A stretch of DNA of 64,000 nucleotides, taken from Symsagittifera roscoffensis. Lineage: Eukaryota; Xenacoelomorpha; Acoela; Convolutidae. The stretch is taken from NCBI RefSeq assembly GCF_963678635.1, contig NC_087071.1, forward strand, positions 17,051,613-17,115,612, read 5' to 3'. The notes under the pieces are model-generated. The model had not been told where the DNA came from. It was given only the letters and a program-made list of their open reading frames with translations, and made no database searches. Positions 11,201 to 20,329 of the stretch are shown here, piece after piece. Numbering within the stretch: the stretch's first letter is position 1; the number at the start of each line of letters is the position of its first letter. Position numbers and translations under genes: made by a program.

Positions 11201-14200
11201 GTTCGAAGAGACGAAAACACCAAGCAGTCTAGATATGAAACTTAAAGTGATCTCCGGTAAGAGGTTCGGCATGGCGCCGCAGGGAAAGAAGATACAGTCG
11301 ATAATCTCAGTGGCTGGACACCAGGTAATAAGAAATTTGAGTGAACCATCAGAGTTCACTTTAATGCATTTGGACACATATGCAGATTATCTGAGGCAGG
11401 TGGAGCCACGCACTGAGTCGAGAGCTGTGCGAGCACTACTAACGACGGGTGGCCCTCGCATGAAGAAACTTCATGGACGCTACTTGGAGGTCTATGGGCC
11501 GTATCAAATAATGCTGAACGTGGATGGAATCAGCATCTACACCAGGACTTACATAACAACAGATGATGACCAAATGGGGCAGATCTATTTGGGTGAAGAG
11601 GAACTCAAAGTCCGCAGGATAGGCCATGACGCCATGATGGAACAAGACGCGGTACATATTGGATATGAAGCAGATGTGACAGCACACCTGCTTGACACCA
11701 ACGGAACAAAAATCGGAGTCACAGGGCTTCTGGACACAGGCGCGGTGGTGAGTGTGATGCCGATAAAAACCTGGGAGAGAATGGGCTTCACGCGGGAAGA
11801 TCTGATTCCAACGAATCTCCGACTGGCTGCAGCCAATCGAGGAGCTATCTACGTAGCCGGAAGAACACCAATAACGGTCCTCCACATGGGAGGACGGAAC
11901 CTTTGGATGAGCTTCCTGGTGGTAGAGAATCTGGACGACGCCGACCAATTCATCTTGGGCAGAGATTTTGTCAGGAATTTTGACGTGATGATTGACTTGA
12001 ACAACGGTCTAATACGGATTAGAAACCCGGACCGAAAGTATGTTAAGAGACCCATTAATAGGATAATAACAGATGAAAATAAGGTACCAGTTTTTTTGGA
12101 TAGAAAAGTAAAGTTACAACCAGGACAAGCTGTAGTAGCGATTTTTAGAATGAGAAATTTAAATTCGTTAAGTGATAGTAAACAGGTTTGCTTAGTACCG
12201 AATCCAAATAGTCAGAGTTCGGTGATTTTAGGCCGGAGCTTCTCGGTAACGCGAAACGGACTGTGTGTCAGTGTGTTGTTGAACACACTGGACACCACGG
12301 TTTCAATCCAGCGTGGAAAGAAGCTTGGTTACGCATTGCCGATGAGGACCGACTATGAAGAGACACAAAACTTGAAGAAATATAGTGTGAAAGACTGTCC
12401 TTATCATGCAAATAAAGATAAAATCTTAAAGAGAATTAATGAATTAAAATCTATTCGTAAATTGTTTTCAATGAAATCCGAAACGGACGACGGCTTATCA
12501 AGCTGCTCGAATTTTCCGGAACGCCCCTCGTCATATGAACTAGATTCTGACAAACCGGTTTTGCCAGAAATAGAACATTTAAAAGGAAAAATAGGTGAGG
12601 GAGACTTTGAAAAATTGCGGGACCTCCTAGATCGGAACGCCGAAGTATTTTCAAAACATAAGGCGGACATCGGTTGCTGTAATTTCGTCGAACACGAAAT
12701 CGAACTAGAAGAGGGCGCCGTTCCCCATAGGGAAGGCGCAAGGCGAATGACGCCACATAAATCGGAAGCGTGCCGAGCGGAAATAGAAATGTTGCTTGAA
12801 TACGACATGATAGAACCCTCGAAATCACCATGGGCTTGCGGAGTAGTAATGGCGAAAAAGAAAGGGGGGCAGCTTAGATTTTGTTGCGACTTTCGTTACT
12901 TGAACGCGGTAACGATTAAAGATGCGTACCCGATACCGCGAATAGACGAGAGCCTATCCAAACTTGGTGATGCAAAGTTCTTCACCACATTGGACTTGGG
13001 TTCTGCCTTCTGGCAGGTTCCTCTGCGAAAGAAGGACAGGGAGAAAACCGGATTCGCGTGCGAATTGGGGTTGTACCAGTGGAAGAGGATGCCCTTCGGC
13101 TTGTGCAATGCAACAGCAACCTTTCAAAGGCTGATGGCTCAGACTTTGACAGGAGTGACCAAAAAGTACGGGAATCTCTTGATGTGCTACGTGGATGACG
13201 TAGTCATAGCGACACCAACCCTGGAGGATCACATTGATCGACTCGATGAGGTCTTCGGATGTATGAAAAGAGCAGGCTTGAAATGCAAACCATCGAAATG
13301 TGAAATCCTTAGGGATTCGATCAAGTACCTGGGAAGAATGGTGGACCGGCATGGTGTGAGGCCAGATCCAGAAGCAGTAGAGGCTGTGCTGACATGGAAA
13401 GCTCCTAGAACGGACACACAGCTCATGAGCTTCCTAGGGTTTGCCAATTACTACCGAGAATTCATAAAAGGATACGCGGACAAGGTGTACCCGATGCAGA
13501 AGCTGATGCGCAACAAAGGGAAAAAGTTCGAATGGAACGATGAGGCACAAGTTGCTTTCGTGAACATAAAGCGGGAACTGTGCGAAGCGCCAGTGCTGGG
13601 CATGCCTACAGAAAAGGGCATGTATGTTCTTGACACAGACGCATCGGTGGTGGCCATCTCAGGAATATTGCATCAAGAGCAAGAATGGAACGGAAGAACA
13701 GTCCTCCGTCCCATTGCATACGGCAGCAAGGTCTTGAGTGACACAGAGATGAAATATGGCGCACCGAAAGCAGAAATGTTTGCAGTAGTCACCTTCGTGG
13801 AAAAGTACCGTGCATACTTGGGGAGCGCTCCCTTCAAGTTACGCGTGGACAACAGAGCGTTATCCTGGTTGAAGACCTACTCGATGGATCAGAGTTATAT
13901 TGGTAGATGGATAGTCAGATTGGACGGCTACCATATGATAATCGAACATAGGATGCGTGATAAACATCAGAATGCTGACAGTCTCAGCAAGAAAACTGAG
14001 TTCTATGAAAGATTGGAGCAGAAGCAGGCCAATCAGGCGGAAGTAAAGGAGGGATTCTCGTTTCTGGACAAAGAAACTTATGAAGCGCTTCCCTTAACGA
14101 GATGGTTGGATAAGTCTGGACATCCAATTCCGGGGCATCCTGAGTTACCTGTAGAGAAAGCAGCCGAGATAAAGATCCTGTCAAGGGAGGACCCGGTCCC

Positions 14201-15080
14201 CTTGGATTTGTTGCTGCGCTCGAACCTGGTACAGCAAGAACTCTCTCGCATGAATATAAACAGCCTCTCATTATTGGATAAAACGGTGCAAGTCACACCA
14301 CAAGTGATGCGGATACTGGGTGGATTGTTAGAAAGAGAAGTGACCAGAGATGACCCCGAGTGGACAGCAGCAGTGGCATCGCTAACAGTCAGTGAGAAAG
14401 TGAAGATCATGCCGTCCAGACAACAGCACGAAGAGCACAAGAGGGATTGTAGGACAATAGTTCAGCAACTAGTATCCTCAATACCCCAGGAGATTTTAAC
14501 CAGTACTTCTTACGGACAGAAAGGACAGGAGAGCGGCAAGCAAAAGAAAACTGTCACCTTTGTAGACCGGGATAAAGAGGGTGAAGAGGTAGAACAAAAT
14601 CAGCTGCAGGACTATTTGTCCGGGGAGACGGATGGTGAGAAGAACCAGCGATCACAAGATCAACACCCGGGACAAGAAAATTTGTCCGGGGAGTCCGAGA
14701 TAGACGAGAAAATTCCTGATGAGAAACAGGACCTAGAGAACAAAGTTTTGTCCGGGGAGTTCAGATGGATGCGAAGGAAATACGGACATGATCTGGAGGA
14801 GCGTGCAGTCTCCAGCACAACACCTTCGACGGATGATAAGTCAGAAAGCTCGAGAATGAACACCTATTCAGACAGGGATTCGACCTCGGGATCAGAACTG
14901 TCAGAACTGGCGATACACACGCTACTAGTGGAAACTCGGGCGAGAAACCTGGACAGAGAGGTGTACCAGGATCCTGACAGTGATCGCTACCTAATACCAA
15001 GCGAAAGAGTCTTTGACAACGCAGCGGATGACTTAGAAACGATAGCGGTATCGAAACGTTCGATAAGCCTGTTGCCGTAG
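8256..15080 (+). CDS. Gypsy Gag-protease-RT-RNase H polyprotein
   Basis: This 2274-residue frame encodes the particle protein and most replication enzymes of the element. A charged N-terminal region with a coiled coil (about 310-400) precedes the Gag capsid domain (about 565-780). Two CCHC knuckles follow (near 799 and 852, both C-x2-C-x4-H-x4-C). An aspartic protease has LLDTGA at about 1159, the RT has LDLGSAFWQ and the catalytic YVDD at 1645-1648, and RNase H spans about 1785-1910 with DTDAS. After RNase H is a long acidic linker with three 22-residue units beginning LSGE. The frame ends at an amber codon, and the same frame continues into integrase. Gag and Pol are fused without a frameshift, as in some Gypsy clades. 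The ATG is the first of the frame. Confidence 0.92.
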   Translation: MSLDKSRIPKRGNSSRKFIPEKQRKTMTDPFVDWIKRTRSDKEGTVSGRMVETRSQKTSEERRELLEVEVNTDHTMNDNQGVNGLEGRGRRLASESTPVEKGHDFATSTGTLDREEMSELSDISTEVTATRRSPTDNTMMASGTGKQTTSSSFSERMKNTFGNIFPFSMGGGAGNDGESQEEEDEEEQGDFGSQVSLNSSIQESEAHVGRETGTMDKFGVVTTISKEANTPGQSKDFVFRTSSEPQPEESRTRGLGNALADPEIDNDKTSRQRVKARISTSTKLPGTDRVTPPLVTPLMDNGAALEEALNNIVGSLGEQNEQMSIRMSELERAVHIERESLREEINRNRQEVGRSEKRLKERTDEHMTRNLSRMTREAEQRELRLRADMEKLRIQQEQSLGSLDTKIDAMMERRTQAIMDRLDGLLSSKSGPKEGEPNSGGPSREPRVNFNEHQRRKTYGSTRGRGSSSGYATRGNTAWGPNSRASSTGNRQTSNERPTQSTHATGRSDSGNMGHTSPRRSHIGQAGNAHGDSDCRDAPHTEPSTRCEDTQAGLSRDATAMATAFEPLNRSLETFLTRLSRTNERSEKSRRVFKKPRCYKDESDGCIDTWIEVMKLHFEEEDLSERQECSALTSNLEGTALNCVMAKKQYQRDTAEKIFEILLNRFGSGVQGHQAMMRFEKRRQREDETIDKFLDDLEMLRRRSQPDESNQRMNLAVASKFIDGVKNDELRTMLATHYTPLSTNAPTPEELRLKSKEYLLLKPPSRSGYYKNNYGNFNNGPANQGNNWYKPRDDMDKRRSCANCSSTDHHVSACPAYKQGMKAIGFSLEDEDASELDHEDFMRGVIAKFGPRCFFCKLEGHFKSDCPQFWDAVADIKHPRHEEALSGVKASKARLLGEAEARRKDKPQELAAKKMQAVTEEAREPEQATAADDFKIDYKAAAKDALNRAQQELVTKEIEQKVKLELGNEKLQEQLNTFEATEFEETKTPSSLDMKLKVISGKRFGMAPQGKKIQSIISVAGHQVIRNLSEPSEFTLMHLDTYADYLRQVEPRTESRAVRALLTTGGPRMKKLHGRYLEVYGPYQIMLNVDGISIYTRTYITTDDDQMGQIYLGEEELKVRRIGHDAMMEQDAVHIGYEADVTAHLLDTNGTKIGVTGLLDTGAVVSVMPIKTWERMGFTREDLIPTNLRLAAANRGAIYVAGRTPITVLHMGGRNLWMSFLVVENLDDADQFILGRDFVRNFDVMIDLNNGLIRIRNPDRKYVKRPINRIITDENKVPVFLDRKVKLQPGQAVVAIFRMRNLNSLSDSKQVCLVPNPNSQSSVILGRSFSVTRNGLCVSVLLNTLDTTVSIQRGKKLGYALPMRTDYEETQNLKKYSVKDCPYHANKDKILKRINELKSIRKLFSMKSETDDGLSSCSNFPERPSSYELDSDKPVLPEIEHLKGKIGEGDFEKLRDLLDRNAEVFSKHKADIGCCNFVEHEIELEEGAVPHREGARRMTPHKSEACRAEIEMLLEYDMIEPSKSPWACGVVMAKKKGGQLRFCCDFRYLNAVTIKDAYPIPRIDESLSKLGDAKFFTTLDLGSAFWQVPLRKKDREKTGFACELGLYQWKRMPFGLCNATATFQRLMAQTLTGVTKKYGNLLMCYVDDVVIATPTLEDHIDRLDEVFGCMKRAGLKCKPSKCEILRDSIKYLGRMVDRHGVRPDPEAVEAVLTWKAPRTDTQLMSFLGFANYYREFIKGYADKVYPMQKLMRNKGKKFEWNDEAQVAFVNIKRELCEAPVLGMPTEKGMYVLDTDASVVAISGILHQEQEWNGRTVLRPIAYGSKVLSDTEMKYGAPKAEMFAVVTFVEKYRAYLGSAPFKLRVDNRALSWLKTYSMDQSYIGRWIVRLDGYHMIIEHRMRDKHQNADSLSKKTEFYERLEQKQANQAEVKEGFSFLDKETYEALPLTRWLDKSGHPIPGHPELPVEKAAEIKILSREDPVPLDLLLRSNLVQQELSRMNINSLSLLDKTVQVTPQVMRILGGLLEREVTRDDPEWTAAVASLTVSEKVKIMPSRQQHEEHKRDCRTIVQQLVSSIPQEILTSTSYGQKGQESGKQKKTVTFVDRDKEGEEVEQNQLQDYLSGETDGEKNQRSQDQHPGQENLSGESEIDEKIPDEKQDLENKVLSGEFRWMRRKYGHDLEERAVSSTTPSTDDKSESSRMNTYSDRDSTSGSELSELAIHTLLVETRARNLDREVYQDPDSDRYLIPSERVFDNAADDLETIAVSKRSISLLP
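14616..14781 (+). repeat. 66-bp repeats carrying a PPT-like 12-mer inside pol
   Basis: TTGTCCGGGGAG occurs at 14616, 14682 and 14748, exactly 66 bases apart. The 12-mer is perfectly kept while the rest of each unit has diverged. A fourth copy is at 17236, and CTGTCCGGGGAG stands just before the 3' LTR at the polypurine-tract position. DNA-level conservation suggests a nucleic-acid role such as internal plus-strand priming. Confidence 0.6.
15078..15080 (+). promoter_or_regulatory. In-frame amber codon between RNase H and integrase frames
   Basis: CCG TAG AAA GAG interrupts an otherwise continuous frame of about 3200 codons. The LTRs are identical and I see no other lesion in pol, so this is either a very recent mutation or a suppressed stop that lowers integrase output. 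Sequence alone cannot decide. Confidence 0.5.
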
Positions 15081-17858
15081 AAAGAGGTAGTCAGGACTGA
15101 TCTTCAGCCGTTTCAACAAGAAACACAACCGTTGGCGAAGATTTGGTGCGTTAAGATGGAAGAAGACACACATCAGCCCAACGAGCTGAACAGTCAGATG
15201 AGAGTCATGAAGACGTACTTGAAGGCGAGATACAGACTCTCGGACCTTCTAAGGGCGCAGAGAAATGATCGCATGACAAGCAACCTAAAAAGGTGGATAG
15301 AAAACGGTGCACCTGACAAAGGTGACCTGGAAGAAGACAGCTATAGGATCCTGAGACAATACTTCATGCAGAAGGAGGGGAGGTTATATCTGAACAAGGA
15401 CGGGATCGTGGCTTGCAGGAGAAGAGAAGAAGACAAGGTCTTATACAAATATAACGCGATAGTGTTGCCGCAACTCTATCAGACAGAACTATTATTCAGG
15501 TCGCATGATCAGATGGGCCATCAAGGGATCGACAAAGTGTATCAGAGGATCCTGAAGCACTTTGAGTGGCCTGGGATGAAAAAGGCATGCGAGAAATGGG
15601 TCACAGCATGTCTGTCATGCCAACAGGTCAAGGATCCTAGGAAGTTGCGATTTCCTTTACAATCAATTGAGTCGTCTGAATTCAACGAGGTGGTGCAGAT
15701 AGATCACCAGAAGATATGCATGACAGACAGCGGTTACAACCAAGTCTTGGTCATGATAGATCACTTCACGAAGTATGCAGAGGCCGTGCCCTGCATAACT
15801 GCCTCGGCGGAAGAGACATGCGACCACCTGATCAATACGTGGATAGCAAGACACGGATGTCCAATGACGTTTCAATCGGACAATGGAACGGCTTTCGTAG
15901 GCGAGCTTACGAAAGAGCTTATGAGACGGTCACAAGTCGCTCAGGCTCACTCCACGACATACCACCCTCAGACGAATGGCTTAGTGGAAAGACAGAATAG
16001 GACGTTAGTGTCGATGCTGAGGGTATATTGTTCCAGGTACATGACCGATTGGGACAGATACCTTCCACAGGTAATGGGAGCTTATAATAGCACGCAACAC
16101 TCCACCACTGGGGTCAGTCCACACATGATGCTGACGGGACACGAGAAGTCTTTACCCTTGACATTCTTCTACCCAGAATATGAGGGGAAGAAAACATCTC
16201 CACAGGTTTACGTGAGGGATGTGATCAGACGTCAACAGGAGTTGAACGATCTGTGTAGACGAAATACTCAGCAAGCACAGGCAAGGCAGAGGAAAAGATT
16301 CGACAAGAAAGCAGCTGGTGCAAAGGCTTACTCGGTGGGAGACTACGTATGGGTATTTCAGAACGTTATACCACCGAAAGGAACAAAGAAGCTTCTAAAA
16401 AAGTGGAGGGGACCCTTCATGATTACAGAGGTGCACCAAGAGGGACGTTTTTATAGACTGAGTACTGGCCGAGCCGCCCACTACGAGAACATCAAGCCAC
16501 ACAATCCATCGACAGAAGACTGGTGTATACCTGCAGACATGGAAGAGGGGGATTATCTAATGATGAACCCTGCTTGTGGGATCAATGAAAAAGGCACCAG
16601 GGAGAAGAACGATGGAAACGAAGTCGTAGAGGAGGGCACGGATACACCATTGGACCTGGATCCCAACGAACAGATCGAAGCAGACGATGAAACCTTGCCC
16701 TACGCAGAGGAAGATTGGCAGGATTCCGAACAGACAGAGGTTCCCAAGAACATGGAACCAGATCTTCCGTTCACGATGCAGACTCGTCAGAAAGACGGGA
16801 CGAGACTAAGAAAGAAATACAATCCTTACGGTGACGACTTTGTAGTGGATAGGATAGATCTAAAGAAAATAGTGGAGGAAGTAGTGGGTTTAGAGGAAAT
16901 AACCGTGTCACAGGACATTGACATAGTCGATGATCACAACGATGAGTGGGTTGACGACTGGTCGAAACCCGAGTTGGAGTTCGACGATGATCAACAGCAG
17001 TCAAATGAACAAGACCTGACGAACCTGCGTGTCTTAGAGTGGCTGAACGAAATGACATCAGACCCTGAAACGACCAGCGTTACGATTCAAGACGTAGATC
17101 GCGAAAGCGCGAAATACATTAAGACCGAACGAGATGATCCTTCCTGGGCTGCCCAGGAAGGACAACTTCTCATTCCAGCTTCTAATCTTGACTTAATACC
17201 CGGTATGCGATCGACGGGGACGCCGATGGATATTTTTGTCCGGGGAGTGGGGGTAGGACTTACCCACACTGAAAACTTGATAATAAAAAAAATGAGAATA
17301 GCAAGAGAAACAGGAAACTTAGAAGCAGAAACAGGTGAAGAACCTAAGAAACCTGACATAGGCAGGGTAGTTGAGTCATATTTTAATTTACCAAATGAAT
17401 ATTCTAGTAACATAATACTAACAGACAGTGATTTCATACTCACAAACAGAACATGTGCGGTAGCTATCACCGCAGACATGAGTTTTAGGACGGCGCTAGC
17501 GGCAGATTTTAAGAGGGAATATAAAAACGTGGAATTCCTTTGGAAGCAAAGACCAGGGATAGGGGGCGTAGCAGCCTTACCCCCGGCGGTGTCGCAAATA
17601 CCGGGAAAGTACTTATGCTTCTTGGTAACGAGGGCGACAGAGAAGCAGCACGTGGACCCAGAAAACCTAGTCTTGTCTTTGACGAGGCTGAGGGACTTCC
17701 TTGTGGAAATGGACGTGAAGGAGCTTTCGCTTCCAGTGTACGATCCAAATAGAGGAAGACTGCATCCTCGGGAATTGTACGCGCTTGTACACGTGATATT
17801 CTCTGATACGAACATACAAGTATATCTACATAAGAAATATTACTTAAGTATAGGCTGA
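15081..17858 (+). CDS. Gypsy integrase with C-terminal macro-like domain
   Basis: This 925-codon frame inserts the cDNA copy into the genome. An N-terminal HHCC zinc finger (HDQMGHQG, CLSCQQ) precedes the catalytic core. The core Asp residues are at 15702 and 15879 and Glu at 15987, giving a D-D-35-E spacing. A GPF module (KWRGPFMITEVHQ) follows near 16405-16440. Next come about 330 acidic, poorly conserved residues. The last 140 or so (about 17430-17855) resemble the TARG1/OARD1 class of macro domains, which remove ADP-ribose from proteins: a Tyr-rich strand before VTR, an ENL..SL helix, and a LSLPV strand. The glycine-rich ligand loops of active TARG1 are altered (RTALA and DPNRGR here), so activity is doubtful. 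The frame has no ATG before 15154 and probably depends on the upstream frame. Confidence 0.85.
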   Translation, partial: KEVVRTDLQPFQQETQPLAKIWCVKMEEDTHQPNELNSQMRVMKTYLKARYRLSDLLRAQRNDRMTSNLKRWIENGAPDKGDLEEDSYRILRQYFMQKEGRLYLNKDGIVACRRREEDKVLYKYNAIVLPQLYQTELLFRSHDQMGHQGIDKVYQRILKHFEWPGMKKACEKWVTACLSCQQVKDPRKLRFPLQSIESSEFNEVVQIDHQKICMTDSGYNQVLVMIDHFTKYAEAVPCITASAEETCDHLINTWIARHGCPMTFQSDNGTAFVGELTKELMRRSQVAQAHSTTYHPQTNGLVERQNRTLVSMLRVYCSRYMTDWDRYLPQVMGAYNSTQHSTTGVSPHMMLTGHEKSLPLTFFYPEYEGKKTSPQVYVRDVIRRQQELNDLCRRNTQQAQARQRKRFDKKAAGAKAYSVGDYVWVFQNVIPPKGTKKLLKKWRGPFMITEVHQEGRFYRLSTGRAAHYENIKPHNPSTEDWCIPADMEEGDYLMMNPACGINEKGTREKNDGNEVVEEGTDTPLDLDPNEQIEADDETLPYAEEDWQDSEQTEVPKNMEPDLPFTMQTRQKDGTRLRKKYNPYGDDFVVDRIDLKKIVEEVVGLEEITVSQDIDIVDDHNDEWVDDWSKPELEFDDDQQQSNEQDLTNLRVLEWLNEMTSDPETTSVTIQDVDRESAKYIKTERDDPSWAAQEGQLLIPASNLDLIPGMRSTGTPMDIFVRGVGVGLTHTENLIIKKMRIARETGNLEAETGEEPKKPDIGRVVESYFNLPNEYSSNIILTDSDFILTNRTCAVAITADMSFRTALAADFKREYKNVEFLWKQRPGIGGVAALPPAVSQIPGKYLCFLVTRATEKQHVDPENLVLSLTRLRDFLVEMDVKELSLPVYDPNRGRLHPRELYALVHVIFSDTNIQVYLHKKYYLSIG

Positions 17859-18269
17859 GTGATGAGCGAGAGGGTGTTAGGCCAAAGACCAAGTTACATG
17901 TAATATGTGATATGTGTGTCATGTTATGTTATGTAATGTAATGTTATGTGTTAGGTTATTAAGATCGTGGGTAAGTAGGGGTTAGTGACCATGAACAACT
18001 AAATGACGATTTTGGGAATAGATCCAAAGTTTGGACTGTCCAATCTTAGGTCGAATTCCAAAATTTTAGAAACCAATTGATTTTAAAAAATTTTAGGATA
18101 AATATCTTTTTATCTGAACTGTCTTTAAGCAAATTTTAACGATGTATGTTAAGGTGAAATTGACAAGTGTGACATTCGTGATTTCTTTTCTAGATCCTGA
18201 TTGATCATTTAATTGCTCACTTGAGTCAAAACTTGAAATCAAAATCAAATCAAACTTGGAAAGAACAGT
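17859..18269 (+). other. Spacer between integrase frame and 3' genes
   Basis: This stretch is AT-rich with a TATGTTATGTAATG-type simple repeat near 17920-17955. I found no coding frame and no convincing splice signal. Confidence 0.5.
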
Positions 18270-18380
18270 ATGGACAATTTCAACCTGGATGAATTGATGG
18301 ACTTGGCAGAGGCATATGTAGGACCGATGGTAGATGTGATCTATCGTCGGCTGATCGAACGAGACTTCGCTCTGGATTAA
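18270..18380 (+). CDS. Small ORF, possible first exon of the 3' gene
   Basis: This 36-residue frame (MDNFNLDELMDLAEAYVGPM at its start) has a good ATG and ends TAA. It is acidic and likely helical. It stands at the head of the 3' gene block in the same phase as the SGNH frame downstream, from which stop codons separate it. It may be an upstream ORF or the coding start of a spliced subgenomic mRNA. I recognise no homologue. Confidence 0.35.
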   Translation: MDNFNLDELMDLAEAYVGPMVDVIYRRLIERDFALD

Positions 18381-18387
18381 CATCTTG

Positions 18388-18690
18388 GGGCACGACAACC
18401 GTGGGGACCGTCCCACGGAAGTCCTGTTGATGGCAGCATATGGAGAAAGAGGAGTACTAGACCGCCCGAACATGAGAGTGATGAGGTGGAGAAACGGGGC
18501 TCTCTCAGGGAGTGACTTGGCGAATGAGCCTGGGTTGGGAAGTTCTAGGACTTACCAACCAGGTGAGATGCCAATGCCCTCCAAGCCCAAACCTGGGCTG
18601 ACGAGAATGCATCGGGAGATGAACAGCGAGGCGACCTCGTCTGGTTCACCACTGAGAGTAGCGCTGTGCCACCAAAAGGGGCGAAAGTAA
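18388..18690 (+). CDS. Overlapping short frame of unknown function
   Basis: This frame of about 100 codons is open upstream to near 18339 and has no early ATG. The first in-frame ATG (LLMAAYGERG) is near 18430. It overlaps the beginning of the SGNH frame in another phase. Its composition is unremarkable, with several Met and Arg residues, and no domain is recognised. It may be coding only through a splice to 18270-18380, or it may be chance. Confidence 0.25.
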   Translation, partial: GHDNRGDRPTEVLLMAAYGERGVLDRPNMRVMRWRNGALSGSDLANEPGLGSSRTYQPGEMPMPSKPKPGLTRMHREMNSEATSSGSPLRVALCHQKGRK

Positions 18691-19799
18691 CACAGAAGGT
18701 TCAGACGAACCAAACCATACAAGATCTGGACGAGATGAACGATCAGTTGAGAAGTACGAAGAAGGAGTTAGACGATATGACGAAGACCATGCTGGCGATG
18801 GAGGAAGACCGGGACATGTGGAGAAAGTTGTTTGAAGACTGCAACAAAAAGCAGGGTCAAGAGATCGAACGCTTAAGGCAGGAATACAAAGAGCGATCGG
18901 AGCAGGTGGCGTTGACAACGGCCGTGGAGAAAGTAATACCTGCAAGGGATATTCCTCGTGGGCAGTCCCCGATGGAGCTCTTGACGCCTCGAGAAATGAG
19001 TCAAACAACGGAGACACGACCTCCAGTGGAGACAAATCGATTAACGATCCCGGATCCTAGCGACACCTTGGGTGACCCCGTCGTAGAACAGACAGTGAGA
19101 AAACTGATAGAGACAGCTGGACGATTGGTCGCTAACAAGAATGCACCAGGTTCCGGGGTGACTGCACCCTATGGAACGATTGACGATACGGGCAGAGTAC
19201 AACTCTCCCAGACAGTAATCAGACAAGGGATGAGTAACGTGACACCATTCATGGGGAACTCGAGAATCCCAGAGAGGAAAGTAAGGAAGATGCCAGCGAA
19301 GAAAGTGTCTCGTGTAATAGACGTGCAGAAGAATAATCAATTGAAGTATAATTTCACGGGAGTTCCGGAGACAGATCCGAGAGCCTGCTTCAATCGAGCT
19401 ACCTGGAGCCCGGCTGTGAACCTGCAGCAACCACCACTCGGGACATCTCACCTGATATTGGGAGACAGCTTAGTCAGAGTGCTGTCGAATTTGAGGACCT
19501 CATGGGTCACCACGGTGATGGCCTTTGGAGGCGCGACGATTGCCCAATTATGTCGCATGGTGGAGCTGATGAATCCAGGGAAGATACCCAATGTGATGAT
19601 CTTAGTTGGGACGAATGATATCTCCAGAGGATCAGATGAGCAGGAAGCACTGTGGGAATCAATGATGGTGTGTTTGTTCACTACTCTCTGGCAGAAGTTC
19701 AGTTGCGCGGTACTGGCCGTTTGCACGGTGCCAATGAACGCAAGAAGCCTGACAGCATCAGGAAGGAGGCACCAACGAGAGAACAATTGCGGAAATTAG
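18564..19799 (+). CDS. Coiled-coil protein with SGNH/GDSL hydrolase domain
   Basis: The frame is open from 18564, but the first usable ATG lies well inside, so the true start is uncertain (GTG at 18666 opens VPPKGAKV). A coiled coil (DLDEMNDQLRSTKKELDDM and following) is followed by a low-complexity linker. The SGNH hydrolase domain starts at about 19440: block I LILGDSLVR with the Ser nucleophile, block II FGGAT, block III VGTND with the oxyanion Asn, then CTVPMNARSLTASGRRH as in other retroelement esterases. The frame stops before any block V Asp/His. SGNH hydrolases cleave esters. Their role in retroelements is unknown, possibly membrane or RNA-particle related. The missing block V suggests a frame change near 19780 or an inactive enzyme. 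Confidence 0.7.
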
Positions 19800-20329
19800 A
19801 TTGTCTAAAAGATTTAGATCTTTTTGAGACAATGAGCAAAGTTCTAAACATTCCGATGGAAGTGAAGAAGATATGGGCGAGAAAACGATTGATGCCATGG
19901 TTCAGAGCTAACATGACTGCATGGTTGTACGAGTATGCGAAAAAGCATATGTCGAAACATGGCAGAGTGTACAGTGAATATCAGCTGGACATTGGGGCAG
20001 GAGCTTTCAAGCGAGCTTTCGTGACTCATCGGAATGCAGTGACCACCGCTGTGAAAAGAATTTCCAGGACGAGCGAGCGTAGTGGAAATGAGAAGGCAGA
20101 GATGCTGAAAGAAGATTTGGAGAGAAACGTGACGTTGTGTCTCCACAACAGCTTCTGTAGGAACAGAGAATCAAACGTGGATCCCCTACCTTGCTGTAAA
20201 CAGAGGGTGGAAGAGCAGAAGTGTTGGAGGACGGCTTCCAACAGCGTCAGGATAGTCAATGACGTGCTACAAGACACGGAAACCGAGAGTGCGGAGTCAG
20301 TGTCACAGGAAGAGGAAATGGAGCATTGA
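19652..20329 (+). CDS. Downstream frame continuing the SGNH gene (unknown C-terminal domain)
   Basis: This frame overlaps the end of the SGNH frame by 148 bases in the -1 phase. Its distinctive part begins near 19770 (TREQLRKLDCLKDL), gives about 180 residues without a stop, and ends in an acidic tail. Part of it (EVKKIWARKRLMPWF; VTTAVKRI; LERNV) is recognisable in the decayed relative near 23640-23880, so it is a conserved coding region and not chance. It could be joined to the SGNH frame by a -1 frameshift or a splice, or made separately. No known domain was recognised. Confidence 0.55.
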   Translation: MGINDGVFVHYSLAEVQLRGTGRLHGANERKKPDSIRKEAPTREQLRKLDCLKDLDLFETMSKVLNIPMEVKKIWARKRLMPWFRANMTAWLYEYAKKHMSKHGRVYSEYQLDIGAGAFKRAFVTHRNAVTTAVKRISRTSERSGNEKAEMLKEDLERNVTLCLHNSFCRNRESNVDPLPCCKQRVEEQKCWRTASNSVRIVNDVLQDTETESAESVSQEEEMEH

